From Prochlorococcus sp. AG-412-J13 (GTDB lineage: Bacteria; Cyanobacteriota; Cyanobacteriia; PCC-6307; Cyanobiaceae): a stretch of DNA of 41,728 nucleotides. The translations under genes and the position numbers were made by a program. This document shows positions 16,328 through 23,771 of this stretch, piece after piece; positions within the stretch are counted from its first letter, which is position 1; the number at the start of each line of letters is the position of its first letter. The notes beneath the pieces were generated by a model. That model searched no databases and was not told the DNA's origin. It saw only the letters and a program-made list of their open reading frames with translations. The DNA lies in assembly GCA_003214815.1 (NCBI GenBank), contig QCLE01000016.1, positions 1-41,728 of the forward strand, given 5' to 3'.

Positions 16328-16398
16328 AAATTAAAAAGAATTAATAATTTTGACTGTATTGAGTTATACGAAAAACGAATTAAAAAATAGACTATAAT
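16328..16398. promoter_or_regulatory. Divergent NtcA-type promoter
   Basis: A perfect GTA-N8-TAC box lies at 16356-16369. On the plus strand TATAAT (16393-16398, TAN3T) follows after 23 bp. On the minus strand TAATTT (16333-16328, also TAN3T) follows after 22 bp. These match the architecture of NtcA-activated promoters in cyanobacteria (GTA-N8-TAC-N20-24-TAN3T) in both directions. The second LysR gene and the M20-permease-binding-protein-amidase-ATPase operon are thus likely induced under nitrogen limitation. AGTTATACG is also repeated at 16309-16317 and 16362-16370, possibly contacts for the LysR regulator. Confidence 0.6.
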
Positions 16399-16514
16399 GC
16401 AAAAAAATCATCACTTATCTAATATTTTGGAATCCTTTTTTCGATAAATAAAAATTTATTTTTGAAAAATAATTCAAAAGATGAGTTAAAAACTTAAAGT
16501 TTTCTCATTAAAAA

Positions 16515-17411
16515 ATGAAAAATCTTCAAATTTATAAATATGTCGAAGCCATAGCAAGAACTGGTTCCATCCGTAAAGCTGCAACTGAGTTTTCGATAAC
16601 TCCATCAGCATTAAATAGAAGATTATTGGCGCTTGAAGATGAGTTAAAGGTAAAGATATTTGAGAGAATCGGGAACGGCATGAGATTAAATCAGGCTGGT
16701 GAAATAATAGTCACTTTATTTAGATCTCAATTAAGTGAAATCAATAATTTAAAGTCACAATTAGCTGATTTTTCAGGTTTAAAAAGAGGTCAAATTTCAA
16801 TTATTTGCAGTCAAGCTTTGTTGCCATATTTTTTACCAACTCAAATAGACCAATTTCAGAATAAGTTGCCAGAGATCAAATTTAATATCAATGTGGGTGA
16901 TGGTGAAAAGGCGATTTCATATTTGAGAGATTTTAAAAGTGATTTAGCACTTATTTTTGAACCTGTCCGTTCAAATTACATTGAGACCATTTCAACTATT
17001 TATCAGCCAATACAAGCGGTCATGTCTCTAGAACATCCTCTTTCAAAATACAAGAGTATAAATTTGGTAGATTGCCTAAAATATCCTTTAGCTCTCCCCC
17101 CCTACCCCTATGCTGTCAGAGAAATTCTTGAAACAGCAGCAGCAGAGCAATCTTTAGATTTAGAACCAACTGTAGAGGCTGAAAGCTATATTTTTCTCCA
17201 TAATTTTGTGGCAAGAAAAACAAATGCTATTTCCTTTGAAGTAGAAATAGACGTACCAAAACAATCGATTGATAGATCAATTTCGACTGTTCCTATAAAT
17301 CTTTCAAACTCTCATCAAGGACAAATACATCTACTTAAACTTCAAGGAAGAACATTCTCAGGTGCAACAGAAAAATTTATCCAGCAACTACTTCATGTGT
17401 TTAATAAATAA
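16515..17411 (+). CDS. LysR-type transcriptional regulator
   Basis: This 298-residue protein is of normal LysR length. The N-terminal winged helix (residues 1-60) contains GSIRKAATEFSITPSALNRR, followed by a linker helix and an effector-binding domain of about 210 residues (GQISIICSQALLPYFLP onward). It is divergent from the system-2 operon with a 187- to 208-bp shared promoter, the classic arrangement for a pathway-specific LysR activator. An NtcA-type promoter probably drives it, placing it below global nitrogen control. The inducer is unknown. Confidence 0.9.
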   Translation: MKNLQIYKYVEAIARTGSIRKAATEFSITPSALNRRLLALEDELKVKIFERIGNGMRLNQAGEIIVTLFRSQLSEINNLKSQLADFSGLKRGQISIICSQALLPYFLPTQIDQFQNKLPEIKFNINVGDGEKAISYLRDFKSDLALIFEPVRSNYIETISTIYQPIQAVMSLEHPLSKYKSINLVDCLKYPLALPPYPYAVREILETAAAEQSLDLEPTVEAESYIFLHNFVARKTNAISFEVEIDVPKQSIDRSISTVPINLSNSHQGQIHLLKLQGRTFSGATEKFIQQLLHVFNK

Positions 17412-17645
17412 AAGTAAAAAACCTTTTTTTAAAGAGAATAAAATCATAAGATTATCAAAATTAAAATAGACCCAATTTTTTTGTACAATTCTTTCCCATA
17501 AGTTTGATTATTATCCTAAATAGATATTTTAAATTATAAAAATTAAAACCTAGAAATTAAAAAGTCAGAATAATTAATCAATATTTATTACTTTTTTTGT
17601 GTATCCAATGAATATGGTATAAATCAATACTTTATGGGACCATGA

Positions 17646-17891
17646 TTGAAATCAAATAATCTCTTATTAATGGTTCAAAGAATTAAGTGGTTTAGTGCTT
17701 GCACAATAATAATAGCAATGGTTTTCCATGTAATGGGATGGACCCCATGGAATAGTTTGCTTCAAATGCTTGGCGCTGCAGGATGGGTTTATTGGGGAAT
17801 TAAGTCTGGAGAAAAAGCAATAATTCTAAATTTTCTTCCACAGTTTTTCATAATTATTCCAGGTCTTATTATTCTTCACTTCACAAAATAA
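17646..17891 (+). CDS. Small membrane protein, function unknown
   Basis: Read from TTG at 17646 it has 81 residues; the ATG at 17670 would give a 73-residue protein starting MVQRIKWFSACTII, which looks equally likely. Two hydrophobic segments frame a W/G-rich middle (MGWTPWN, AAGWVYWGIKSGEKAI), and the C terminus is hydrophobic again. A TATAAA element lies near 17619. It resembles small two-helix proteins common in marine bacteria, but I do not assign a function. It stands alone, downstream of the LysR gene on the same strand. Confidence 0.65.
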   Translation: MKSNNLLLMVQRIKWFSACTIIIAMVFHVMGWTPWNSLLQMLGAAGWVYWGIKSGEKAIILNFLPQFFIIIPGLIILHFTK

Positions 17892-17970
17892 ATTTAAATC
17901 ATAATAATTAAATTTTTTACCTAAATAATTTAATTCTGAAGAAACTATTTAGTGTATATATATTGCTATC

Positions 17971-18307
17971 GTGAAAAAATTTTTTATTTCTTGGAATAAT
18001 TTTTCTTTTATCCTCGTGTAGTAATGATGGGGAATTATACATAACCAATGAAGATTCGCTTTTTCCAGTAACTTCTGAGAATGCTCAAATTAGCTGCGGC
18101 GGAAAATCTAGAATTCTGCAAAATGAGAATGAAGAAATTATTAAAATAGAAATAAAGGAATCAGATAATGGAAAGAATAAACTTGTTGAGTTTTCTACTT
18201 TAGAAACTGACAGGAAAGGAGGTAAGTATCGAATCATTAGTTGTATTCAAAAAAAAGAACCAAAAAATTCAATTATTAAAACTTTTCAACCATTAATAAA
18301 TTGCTAA
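17971..18307 (+). pseudogene. Frameshifted small lipoprotein gene
   Basis: A coding frame ending at 18307 encodes a lipobox (LLSSC) followed by about 95 polar residues (NDGELYITNEDS at the start, QPLINC at the end). It has no start codon of its own. A GTG at 17971 is in a different frame; removing one base in the A6T6 run at 17974-17985 would join them into a 111-residue lipoprotein starting MKNFLFLGIIF. Without that correction the GTG frame ends after 16 codons. Possible explanations are a true frameshift mutation, transcriptional slippage at the A/T run, or a sequencing error in the homopolymer. Function unknown. Confidence 0.6.
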
Positions 18308-18739
18308 TTTTTTATTTCAATAGTTTCTATTTAATTAAGAATTTTCGACTTAAATTTTTGTCTGAAAGATTATTGGAGTAAGCCACTTTCAGACTTAAGT
18401 AATGGAAGTATAAATAAGCGTTTTATATTTTTTATTGTTTTTTTAAAATTTATAGATTGATCAATTTTTTAAAATGATTATTTATGCAAAAATCATCATT
18501 TTATCTGTAATGATATTGAGGCACTCTTAATGTTCTGAGTCAAAGCAGCGGTCTGTTGAATGCCTAAAATGTTTTATAGATGATTGATATTTTTTGCATT
18601 GTAAAGCGTTGCAAAATTACACATATTATTTCAAATAATTTTTAAACCAATCTCTTTTAAATAATTTCAAGCAAGATCATAATGCCTAAAATCTCCTGAA
18701 ATAACAAAATTATCTCCTAGCTTATCGTTGAGAAATTTA
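18308..18739. other. Long gene-poor stretch with hairpins
   Basis: No convincing intact gene is seen. The stretch holds a two-part inverted repeat at 18348-18400, short dyads at 18495-18514 and 18592-18616, and a 12-bp direct repeat AATGCCTAAAAT at 18559-18570 and 18681-18692. A minus-strand 34-codon frame (18667-18771, starting MLTAKELLIFNKF) overlaps the end of the next gene and then hits a stop; after the stop the frame continues NYLKEIGLKII. It may be a decayed gene end. I see no tRNA fold. Confidence 0.5.
18348..18400. repeat. Extended stem-loop, candidate structured RNA or repeat
   Basis: GTCTGAAAG (18360-18368) pairs perfectly with CTTTCAGAC (18386-18394) around a 17-base loop. Outer arms ACTTAA (18348-18353) and TTAAGT (18395-18400) extend the stem after a six-base bulge. 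There is no T-run at either end, so it is not a standard terminator. It lies 40 bp after the frameshifted lipoprotein gene. Confidence 0.45.
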
Positions 18740-19006
18740 TTAAAAATCAACAATTCTTTGGCAGTAAGCATCAACAAGTTCTACTGGGACTTTGACTTTC
18801 TTAGCGGTAATTATCTCGTTACTTTCAGCCTGCTCATCACTTCCATAAGAATAAAAAGCAAAGTATCTTGCACAAACTTCTCTGAAGTAGGCAAGTTTTG
18901 CATTTTCTTTTAGACTTTCTGCCATAGAAAACAAATTAATAGCAATAATCGCCAATAAGATGGTCATTGGGTATTTTTTAAAAAAATTGATAATTTTGTT
19001 TTTCAT
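18740..19006 (-). CDS. Small single-span membrane protein, function unknown
   Basis: This 88-residue protein has a basic start (MKNKIINFFKKYP), one hydrophobic segment at about 13-30 (MTILLAIIAINLFSMAES), and then a soluble region with two cysteines (EVCARYF and DAYCQRIVDF). It could be exported or anchored by the N-terminal helix. The downstream genes on the same strand side (19049-19937) are all broken, but this one is intact. I do not recognise a family. Confidence 0.6.
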   Translation of the reverse strand: MKNKIINFFKKYPMTILLAIIAINLFSMAESLKENAKLAYFREVCARYFAFYSYGSDEQAESNEIITAKKVKVPVELVDAYCQRIVDF

Positions 19007-19048
19007 TTATTTAAGTGAAAATGGGTGGGGGTGCAAATAGGAAGGATT

Positions 19049-19351
19049 TCATCTTCTTTCGATTTCTATTATTTTGGCTAAATCAGAACAAACATTAACG
19101 CTGAAATACTCCGTAGCTGACCAAGTATATTCTTGGTGAGTACGAGCAGCAACACTTACAAAACAATCATTTTCATACCAACTACGATAATTAGGGTTTA
19201 ATTTAGTTCCTTTTAATCTATTTTCTAATACTTTTCCATATTTCTGAATTACAAGATTAATAGCTTCGTACTAAATTTCTCTTTGTCTTTCATCTGCAAA
19301 AACTTATGGCAATATTATAAAAAATAGCAGTAAAAGTATTGATAGTTTCAT
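19049..19351 (-). pseudogene. Small secreted-protein gene with two in-frame stops
   Basis: The minus-strand frame from ATG at 19351 to TGA at 19049 is 101 codons long and starts with a good signal peptide (MKLSILLLLFFIILP). It is interrupted by TAA at codon 16, just before VFADERQREI, and by TAG soon after. The remainder is coherent: KYGKVLENRLKGTKLNP, WYENDCFVSVAARTHQ, TEYFSVNVCSDLAKIIE. Two nonsense changes in one short frame make sequencing error unlikely; this is a decaying periplasmic protein gene. Family not recognised. Confidence 0.65.
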
Positions 19352-19399
19352 TTATGCAAAGAGTTCAATCGAATATACGGTATCCTTACAATTATTTTT

Positions 19400-19615
19400 T
19401 TAATCCCATTCCTTTGCAAAAAGAGATTCCATCTCTGCACCTAATTTTTCTAAGTCAGAACAGTTCATTAATAAATGAGATTTGTGGTTATTGACTTTTA
19501 CAAACTCATAATTAGTTACAAACTTTTTGCACATTTCTTCAAGAAATAATGTCGTTACATCATTTTTAAATTATTCAAATGTAAAGCTAAAAGTTGAAAT
19601 GATGAGAGTGTTCAT
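19400..19615 (-). pseudogene. Small gene with an in-frame stop
   Basis: From ATG at 19615 to TAA at 19400 the minus strand gives 72 codons with one TAA at codon 15 (after TFSFTFE). The rest reads sensibly: FKNDVTTLFLEEMCKKF, YEFVKVNNHKSHLLMNC, SDLEKLGAEMESLFAKEWD. A restart at the internal ATG (EEM) would make only a shortened protein. Its frame is open with that of the DUF3303 relict upstream, so the original boundary between the two is unclear. Family not recognised. Confidence 0.5.
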
Positions 19616-19639
19616 AAAAAAGAGGAACATTACCCCCTT

Positions 19640-19937
19640 TATTTTATGTCGGATGTCACATTTATCATCCAAAACTTTTTCCACTAAATGTGCTGCTTCT
19701 TCATCAGTAAGAAACTGGTGTTGTCAACCAATTTAGAAGCTCTGACCATTGTGCAAATTGTTCATAAATAGCTTTTGGTTTTTTCGTCTTGATAACAATC
19801 CAAACTTTTTAAGGGTCAGGAGCATGATATTTTCCAAAAATTTCAACTCCTGGATAGTCCCCTCTTTCTGCAAGGAATTTCTCAGCACATTTTTGGTGGT
19901 AGCCAGTCTTAAATGACCAATGCTTTATGTAAAGCAT
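19640..19937 (-). pseudogene. DUF3303-family gene, broken by a stop and a frameshift
   Basis: Minus-strand translation from ATG at 19937 gives MLYIKHWSFKTGYHQ, GVEIFGKYHAPDP, then a TAA (codon 43, 19811-19809), then KVWIVIKTKKPKAIYEQF and WSELLNWLTTPV. A stop at 19706-19704 follows. A one-base frame change there restores LTDEEAAHLVEKVLDD. The order of motifs (HWSFK, GKYH-P, WSELLNW-TPV, TDEEA) is that of the DUF3303 family (PF11746), about 90 residues, common in cyanobacteria. One nonsense and one frameshift mutation mark it as a pseudogene. The 3' boundary is approximate. Confidence 0.7.
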
Positions 19938-20055
19938 CTTTTTTTATATTTTCAATTAGTAGCAAATACATGGAAAAAAAATTTATTAATTACTTTAATT
20001 AAAAATATATTTATAATTAAATTGCCTTGCCTTTAAGTTATTTAATAAAATTCAA

Positions 20056-20205
20056 TTATCCGAAATTCACATTTTCTTGAAATAAACCAAATAAGTTATT
20101 ACCAACTATCGCAGCGATTATTAATACGAAGGCAACTATCGCGAAAAGAGCACTAACATCTTTTATGTCATAAGGAGCTTTAAATAAAGGTTTCTGGTCT
20201 GCCAT
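20056..20205 (-). CDS. Small single-span membrane protein (49 aa)
   Basis: The frame runs from ATG at 20205 to TAA at 20056, starting MADQKPLFKAPYDIKD. A single hydrophobic helix (SALFAIVAFVLIIAAIVG) is followed by a short tail ending NVNFG. The composition, with a polar N terminus and one helix, is like that of small thylakoid subunits, but the sequence lacks the chlorophyll-binding motif of Hli proteins and I cannot match it to a named subunit. The terminator at 20294-20320 lies upstream and separates it from the DUF4278 gene. Confidence 0.6.
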   Translation of the reverse strand: MADQKPLFKAPYDIKDVSALFAIVAFVLIIAAIVGNNLFGLFQENVNFG

Positions 20206-20293
20206 GGTTATCAAATTTATAAATGCAATTGAATCATATTTTAATGCTTGTGAGAAGTATTAAGTTATTTTTTTTAATCTAAGATTGGACAAT

Positions 20294-20320
20294 AAAAAAG
20301 CCACTAAAAGTGGCTTTTTT
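20294..20320. terminator. Rho-independent terminator
   Basis: AAAAAAGCCACT, a four-base loop, and AGTGGCTTTTTT form a perfect hairpin with an A-run on one side and a T-run on the other, so it can work in both directions. It most probably ends the leftward DUF4278 transcript, whose stop is at 20340. Confidence 0.85.
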
Positions 20321-20339
20321 ATATTATTGGATAAATGAA

Positions 20340-20441
20340 CTAGCTTGTGTAAGCTTTTCCTCTATAAGTTAGTTCGTTGTGCTGCTTCTTAGCAATTTCT
20401 TTGTTCTGGACGTACTTTTGTCCTCTGTAAATTAGAGTCAT
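20340..20441 (-). CDS. DUF4278-family small protein (33 aa)
   Basis: From ATG at 20441 the frame encodes MTLIYRGQKYVQNK and ends LTYRGKAYTS. The paired YRG(Q/K)xY motifs are characteristic of the DUF4278 family (PF14105), short proteins abundant in marine picocyanobacteria. There is no transmembrane segment. The gene is followed after 20 bp by a strong terminator and preceded by a long leader with two hairpins, so it is a separate short transcript. Function unknown. Confidence 0.8.
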   Translation of the reverse strand: MTLIYRGQKYVQNKEIAKKQHNELTYRGKAYTS

Positions 20442-20753
20442 TTTTTAAGCTCCGGTTTCGCTTAAGTCCCCGTTCCATGGCTTAAGTCGATTTGCGGCTT
20501 GCTAAACGCAAGTTGAACGTTTTGGTAGCGGTTGCTACAAATAAATATTAACATCCAAGAAAATTATTTGTCCAGGTTTTTAATAAATAAACTTAAATAT
20601 CTTAATAATTCAAATAGGAGGATCCTAGTACAAAATATTTGCCTTTAATTCTTATGCCGTTTCTTGCAGGTTACATTTTGTTCGTTTTTAAGAAGTATTT
20701 TTTATTTAAACACTTTTTAAATGTAAAATTCTGAATATTATAAAATTTGTTTT
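20442..20753. other. Intergenic stretch with structured leader and possible micro-ORF
   Basis: Next to the DUF4278 gene, two perfect hairpins occur: CTTGC-TAAAC-GCAAG near 20500 and GTAGC-GGTT-GCTAC near 20526. GCTTAAGTC is directly repeated just before them. This looks like a structured 5' leader or small RNA on the minus strand. Further right, an AGGAGG at about 20616 precedes a plus-strand frame (TTG at 20639 or ATG at 20654, stop at 20734) for a 26- to 31-residue hydrophobic peptide containing MPFLAGYILFVFKKYF; coding is uncertain. Confidence 0.4.
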
Positions 20754-20954
20754 ATGTTTTCTCAAAGCAAAAAACCTACAAGACAAAGATCTAACTCTGC
20801 CAATACTCAATGGACTCCATTATTTGCTGAATTACTACCATTCGCAAACAGAATGAACGATAAGGTTCAATTGGTAAATGCTTTGGCTTTTACTTTTATT
20901 ATGGGATTCTCAATTTTTGGAATTGCTCTATGGAGACTCTCAGCGCTGACTTAA
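20754..20954 (+). CDS. Small single-span membrane protein, weakly Hli-like
   Basis: This 66-residue protein has a basic N terminus (SQSKKPTRQRS), a TPLFAELLPFANR stretch and one hydrophobic helix (LVNALAFTFIMGFSIFGIALW). NRMNDKVQLVNALAF lines up loosely with the ExxNGRxAMxGF motif of high-light-inducible proteins, but glutamate and glycine are missing, so chlorophyll binding is doubtful. It ends 4 bp before the convergent gene at 20959. Confidence 0.6.
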   Translation: MFSQSKKPTRQRSNSANTQWTPLFAELLPFANRMNDKVQLVNALAFTFIMGFSIFGIALWRLSALT

Positions 20955-20958
20955 TTAT

Positions 20959-21216
20959 TTAATTTTGCAAAGCATTAATTTTTGATTCTTTGTTTTTAAT
21001 TATTGTTATTAACCATCTAGAGGCAACTCCTCTAGATATAGATCTATTTTTTAGAAATCTACATATATAGATGTGTAGATTTTTTTCGTTTTTAGAGTTA
21101 AATTTTTCTTCAAAGTCTAAAATATCCTTTTCTGACGTTCTCTTTCTTAGCTCATCCACTAAGGCATTGCTGGAGGAATCATTAAATAAGTTCCCAATAT
21201 TTAAGCTTATTGTCAT
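20959..21216 (-). CDS. Conserved-looking small soluble protein, function unknown
   Basis: This 85-residue protein is charged and helical, with no signal peptide or membrane segment (SSNALVDELRKRTSEKDILDFEEKF, then RFLKNRSISRGVASRWLITII). It is convergent with the 66-residue gene and 88 bp downstream of the nrdJ stop on the same strand. I recognise no domain. Confidence 0.55.
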   Translation of the reverse strand: MTISLNIGNLFNDSSSNALVDELRKRTSEKDILDFEEKFNSKNEKNLHIYICRFLKNRSISRGVASRWLITIIKNKESKINALQN

Positions 21217-21304
21217 AAATAATTTATGTCCCTATTAAAGAGGTAGCCATAAATTAAATTTTAAAAAACTAATTTATAGTTTTTATTTACAAATAATTTA
21301 ATAT

Positions 21305-23638
21305 TTAATCTTTTGGTTTAGTCAGAGGAAGTAGGCACTTATCTGAATCACATCCTGCGGGTCCTGCTTCAGATAGTTCTCCAACATCATATTTATTGAG
21401 AGCGTCAAAGAAATCGTTATTAACTTTCCTTTCTATTACGTTATTTTGCAATGATATATATTCCTCTTTACTTATTGGTTCAAAAGGTAATCTCGGGAAA
21501 GTAGCGTTGGCACTAAATCGAGCTAGTAATGCCGCTGAAATATATCCCTCGTTATTTTCTATTGAATTATGAATAGCCTTAGCTAAATCTTCGATTTCAT
21601 TTTCTCTAAATTCTACGGTTGCAGAGGTATTATGCTCAGTGTAAAATTTCTGCACTTGCATGTAAAAATCAAATTGTGCTAATGCTGAAAAATTATTTAT
21701 ATCTATCTGGTCTGCACCATCTATATTTGCCCAGCTAACTTCTGTAGGGATTTCAACTAACCATTCTGTGCATCTTGGATCAAATGGATTATCAAGCAAG
21801 CAGCCATTTTCATCTTTATCAGATTGTGATGGAACAACTGAGTAACCATAATCCATGCAAGCTAAGGCTATTGGATCATTTTTTCTGAAAGTTATTCTTC
21901 TTATAAATCTTTGAGCTTTTGGAGGATGCCATCCTGGAGCTGCCCCAGTAAGAAGACTTTTAGTCCCAGCTGGTTGAACTGTTGTGCATCGATTTGGTCT
22001 TCTTAGATTATGTTTATCACAATATTCCCAGACAGTTTCTTTTACTATTTTTCTCCAAGAATCTAGGAATTTAGCTTCCTTCTCCTTGAAAGACTTTCCT
22101 TCCTCGCTATTTGGCCTTCCTGCTTCCCACCACTTCAACCATTGCGTCCCAAAGGCATGTACACAAAAATCAAATAATCCAGTGAAACTTACTCCTACAA
22201 TAGGGTCGTATTCTCTACTTTTTCTATAACGCTCAACTTCAAATTCATGATTAAGTAAGCATGCTACAGAAAGAGCTGCTGCCTTAAAAGCTTTTTTTTG
22301 CTCTTCTAGATTTTCGGGATCAATCTGATTTAAATGAACTTCCGCCAAGTTGCAGTGGAAATCATTTCCCAAGATCTCCCCACAAGGGTTAAGTCCATAT
22401 CTGCTCATCCTGTGGTCTAGCTCTTCTTCAGAAAATGGGCCATAACTAATATTTATCCAATTTCTCGCTTCATCCTTACCTTGTTCTGAGTAGATTTCAA
22501 TAAATTCCTTTCTTAATTCATCGTCTTTGAGAATATCTGCATTTGATCTTGCGATTGCTTCTGGAGCAAATTGAATAGCTCCCTCACCTGAATGGAATTG
22601 TTTTGTTACGGCATCCAAAACAGTTTGGTATGTAGGTTTTGTATGGTAAACCCTAGTATGATTAGCCATCCTGAGGGCATCTTTTTCAGGATCTATTCTC
22701 CAATTACCATTTGCATCTTGACTCCATAGATTTTCTTTTGCAGATGCAGCCTCCTTATCATCTGAGGCAAATTGTCTCATTCCAGCACTTCTTCTTATAT
22801 TCCCAGCAACTATAGTTACTGCAGCTTCATCAATTAATAAACAACACTCTACTGTACTTAATTTCCTGCCTATTGCCTTTGCAAGAAGTGATGCGACTCT
22901 GGAGTAGAGATCTTTCAATTTAATAGGATTTGCCATCCCACCAAAACCTTTTAATGATTCTCCAGCAGGTCTAATATCTTCCAAATTTATATAAACATCA
23001 ATTTCTCTTTCAAGATTTTCATTACTTGATGCTTCAAGAAGATATTTGTAGCTATCTACCCAGCCTCTTCTGCTATCTCCAACTTTAATGTGAAGATCTT
23101 TTCCTTTAATTTCTAATGATGACTTTTCTTCTCTTTGATCTTTAGGAGTTATTCCAACTTCACTGACTGATTTAATATTTATTTTGTTTAAAACCGTAGG
23201 TAGTTTGTTTATAAAATGAGGTTCAATTATTGCACCTGTTCCACATCCCATCATTGCTAAGTCCATCATTAATGCGAAGGCTTCCCAATCAATTAAGTTT
23301 GTTGAGGTACAGTTGTATGCTCCTGAGAAATTTTGGTTCTTATTAATCCAAGGGGTTCCGCCTATCCATAACCATCTCCCTGAAGGTTGGGCTTTTTGGT
23401 TACTTTGCATTTCTCTCATTAGGATCAATTCTTCCTCGGAAAGTTTTCCTAGTTCTTTTAACCCCGATAAATTCCTTTCGCCAACTTCGCTCCAGTTTTC
23501 CCTTTTGCCAGATGAAGTTTTTCTACTGTAAGATCTGAAAAAAACAGGATAAGCTGCTGGCGCAGTCTTTGGAAAATCATCTTTTTTAAGATTATTGGAA
23601 TTGCTCTCCGAAGAAGCTTTATTTGGTGCAAGAGTCAC
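21305..23638 (-). CDS. nrdJ: Class II (B12-dependent) ribonucleoside-triphosphate reductase
   Basis: This makes deoxynucleotides from ribonucleotides, using adenosylcobalamin and no oxygen. The GTG at 23638 is preferred as start (777 residues, VTLAPNKASS), because the upstream part of the frame (TTG at 23701) encodes an uncharacteristic hydrophobic stretch. Family features are the early cysteine in SGAYNCTSTNL, the active-site NPCGEI, TTVQPAGTKSLLTGAAPGWHPP for substrate binding, and the redox pair CDSDKC close to the C terminus. Length fits the monomeric Lactobacillus-type RTPR (about 740). It is a core gene in Prochlorococcus and creates a B12 requirement. No cobalamin riboswitch is visible in the short leader. 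Confidence 0.95.
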   Translation of the reverse strand: MTLAPNKASSESNSNNLKKDDFPKTAPAAYPVFFRSYSRKTSSGKRENWSEVGERNLSGLKELGKLSEEELILMREMQSNQKAQPSGRWLWIGGTPWINKNQNFSGAYNCTSTNLIDWEAFALMMDLAMMGCGTGAIIEPHFINKLPTVLNKINIKSVSEVGITPKDQREEKSSLEIKGKDLHIKVGDSRRGWVDSYKYLLEASSNENLEREIDVYINLEDIRPAGESLKGFGGMANPIKLKDLYSRVASLLAKAIGRKLSTVECCLLIDEAAVTIVAGNIRRSAGMRQFASDDKEAASAKENLWSQDANGNWRIDPEKDALRMANHTRVYHTKPTYQTVLDAVTKQFHSGEGAIQFAPEAIARSNADILKDDELRKEFIEIYSEQGKDEARNWINISYGPFSEEELDHRMSRYGLNPCGEILGNDFHCNLAEVHLNQIDPENLEEQKKAFKAAALSVACLLNHEFEVERYRKSREYDPIVGVSFTGLFDFCVHAFGTQWLKWWEAGRPNSEEGKSFKEKEAKFLDSWRKIVKETVWEYCDKHNLRRPNRCTTVQPAGTKSLLTGAAPGWHPPKAQRFIRRITFRKNDPIALACMDYGYSVVPSQSDKDENGCLLDNPFDPRCTEWLVEIPTEVSWANIDGADQIDINNFSALAQFDFYMQVQKFYTEHNTSATVEFRENEIEDLAKAIHNSIENNEGYISAALLARFSANATFPRLPFEPISKEEYISLQNNVIERKVNNDFFDALNKYDVGELSEAGPAGCDSDKCLLPLTKPKD

Positions 23639-23771
23639 GATAAAAAAAACGTATTTAAATAACCCGTACTGGAAGAATAACTCTACCTGTGGCGTCTGCA
23701 ACCATTCTTACCACTATTTAAAGGTTTGTGTAAAATTATGTTTAATATGAAATCTTTGTTAAAGAAAGGAT

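Noticed and set aside
17412-17645. tRNA or integration site at the island's right edge
   Set aside because: No cloverleaf or tRNA 3' end could be read, and no integrase is present in the window.
18559-18692. Mobile element or CRISPR from the repeated AATGCCTAAAAT
   Set aside because: Only two 12-bp copies, no regular spacing, no transposase and no cas genes; easily chance or local duplication.
19527-19736. Plus-strand 69-codon frame
   Set aside because: It is antisense to minus-strand frames that give coherent translations, including a DUF3303 match; its own translation looks random.
20754-20954. High-light-inducible (Hli) protein
   Set aside because: The ExxNGR chlorophyll-binding motif is not conserved (glutamate and glycine missing), so only weak resemblance is noted.
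23639-23771. Cobalamin riboswitch before nrdJ, prompted by GACGCCACAGG in the leader
   Set aside because: The leader is too short for a full aptamer and the other conserved B12 elements were not found. A short frame there (MVADATGRVILPV) has no supporting evidence.
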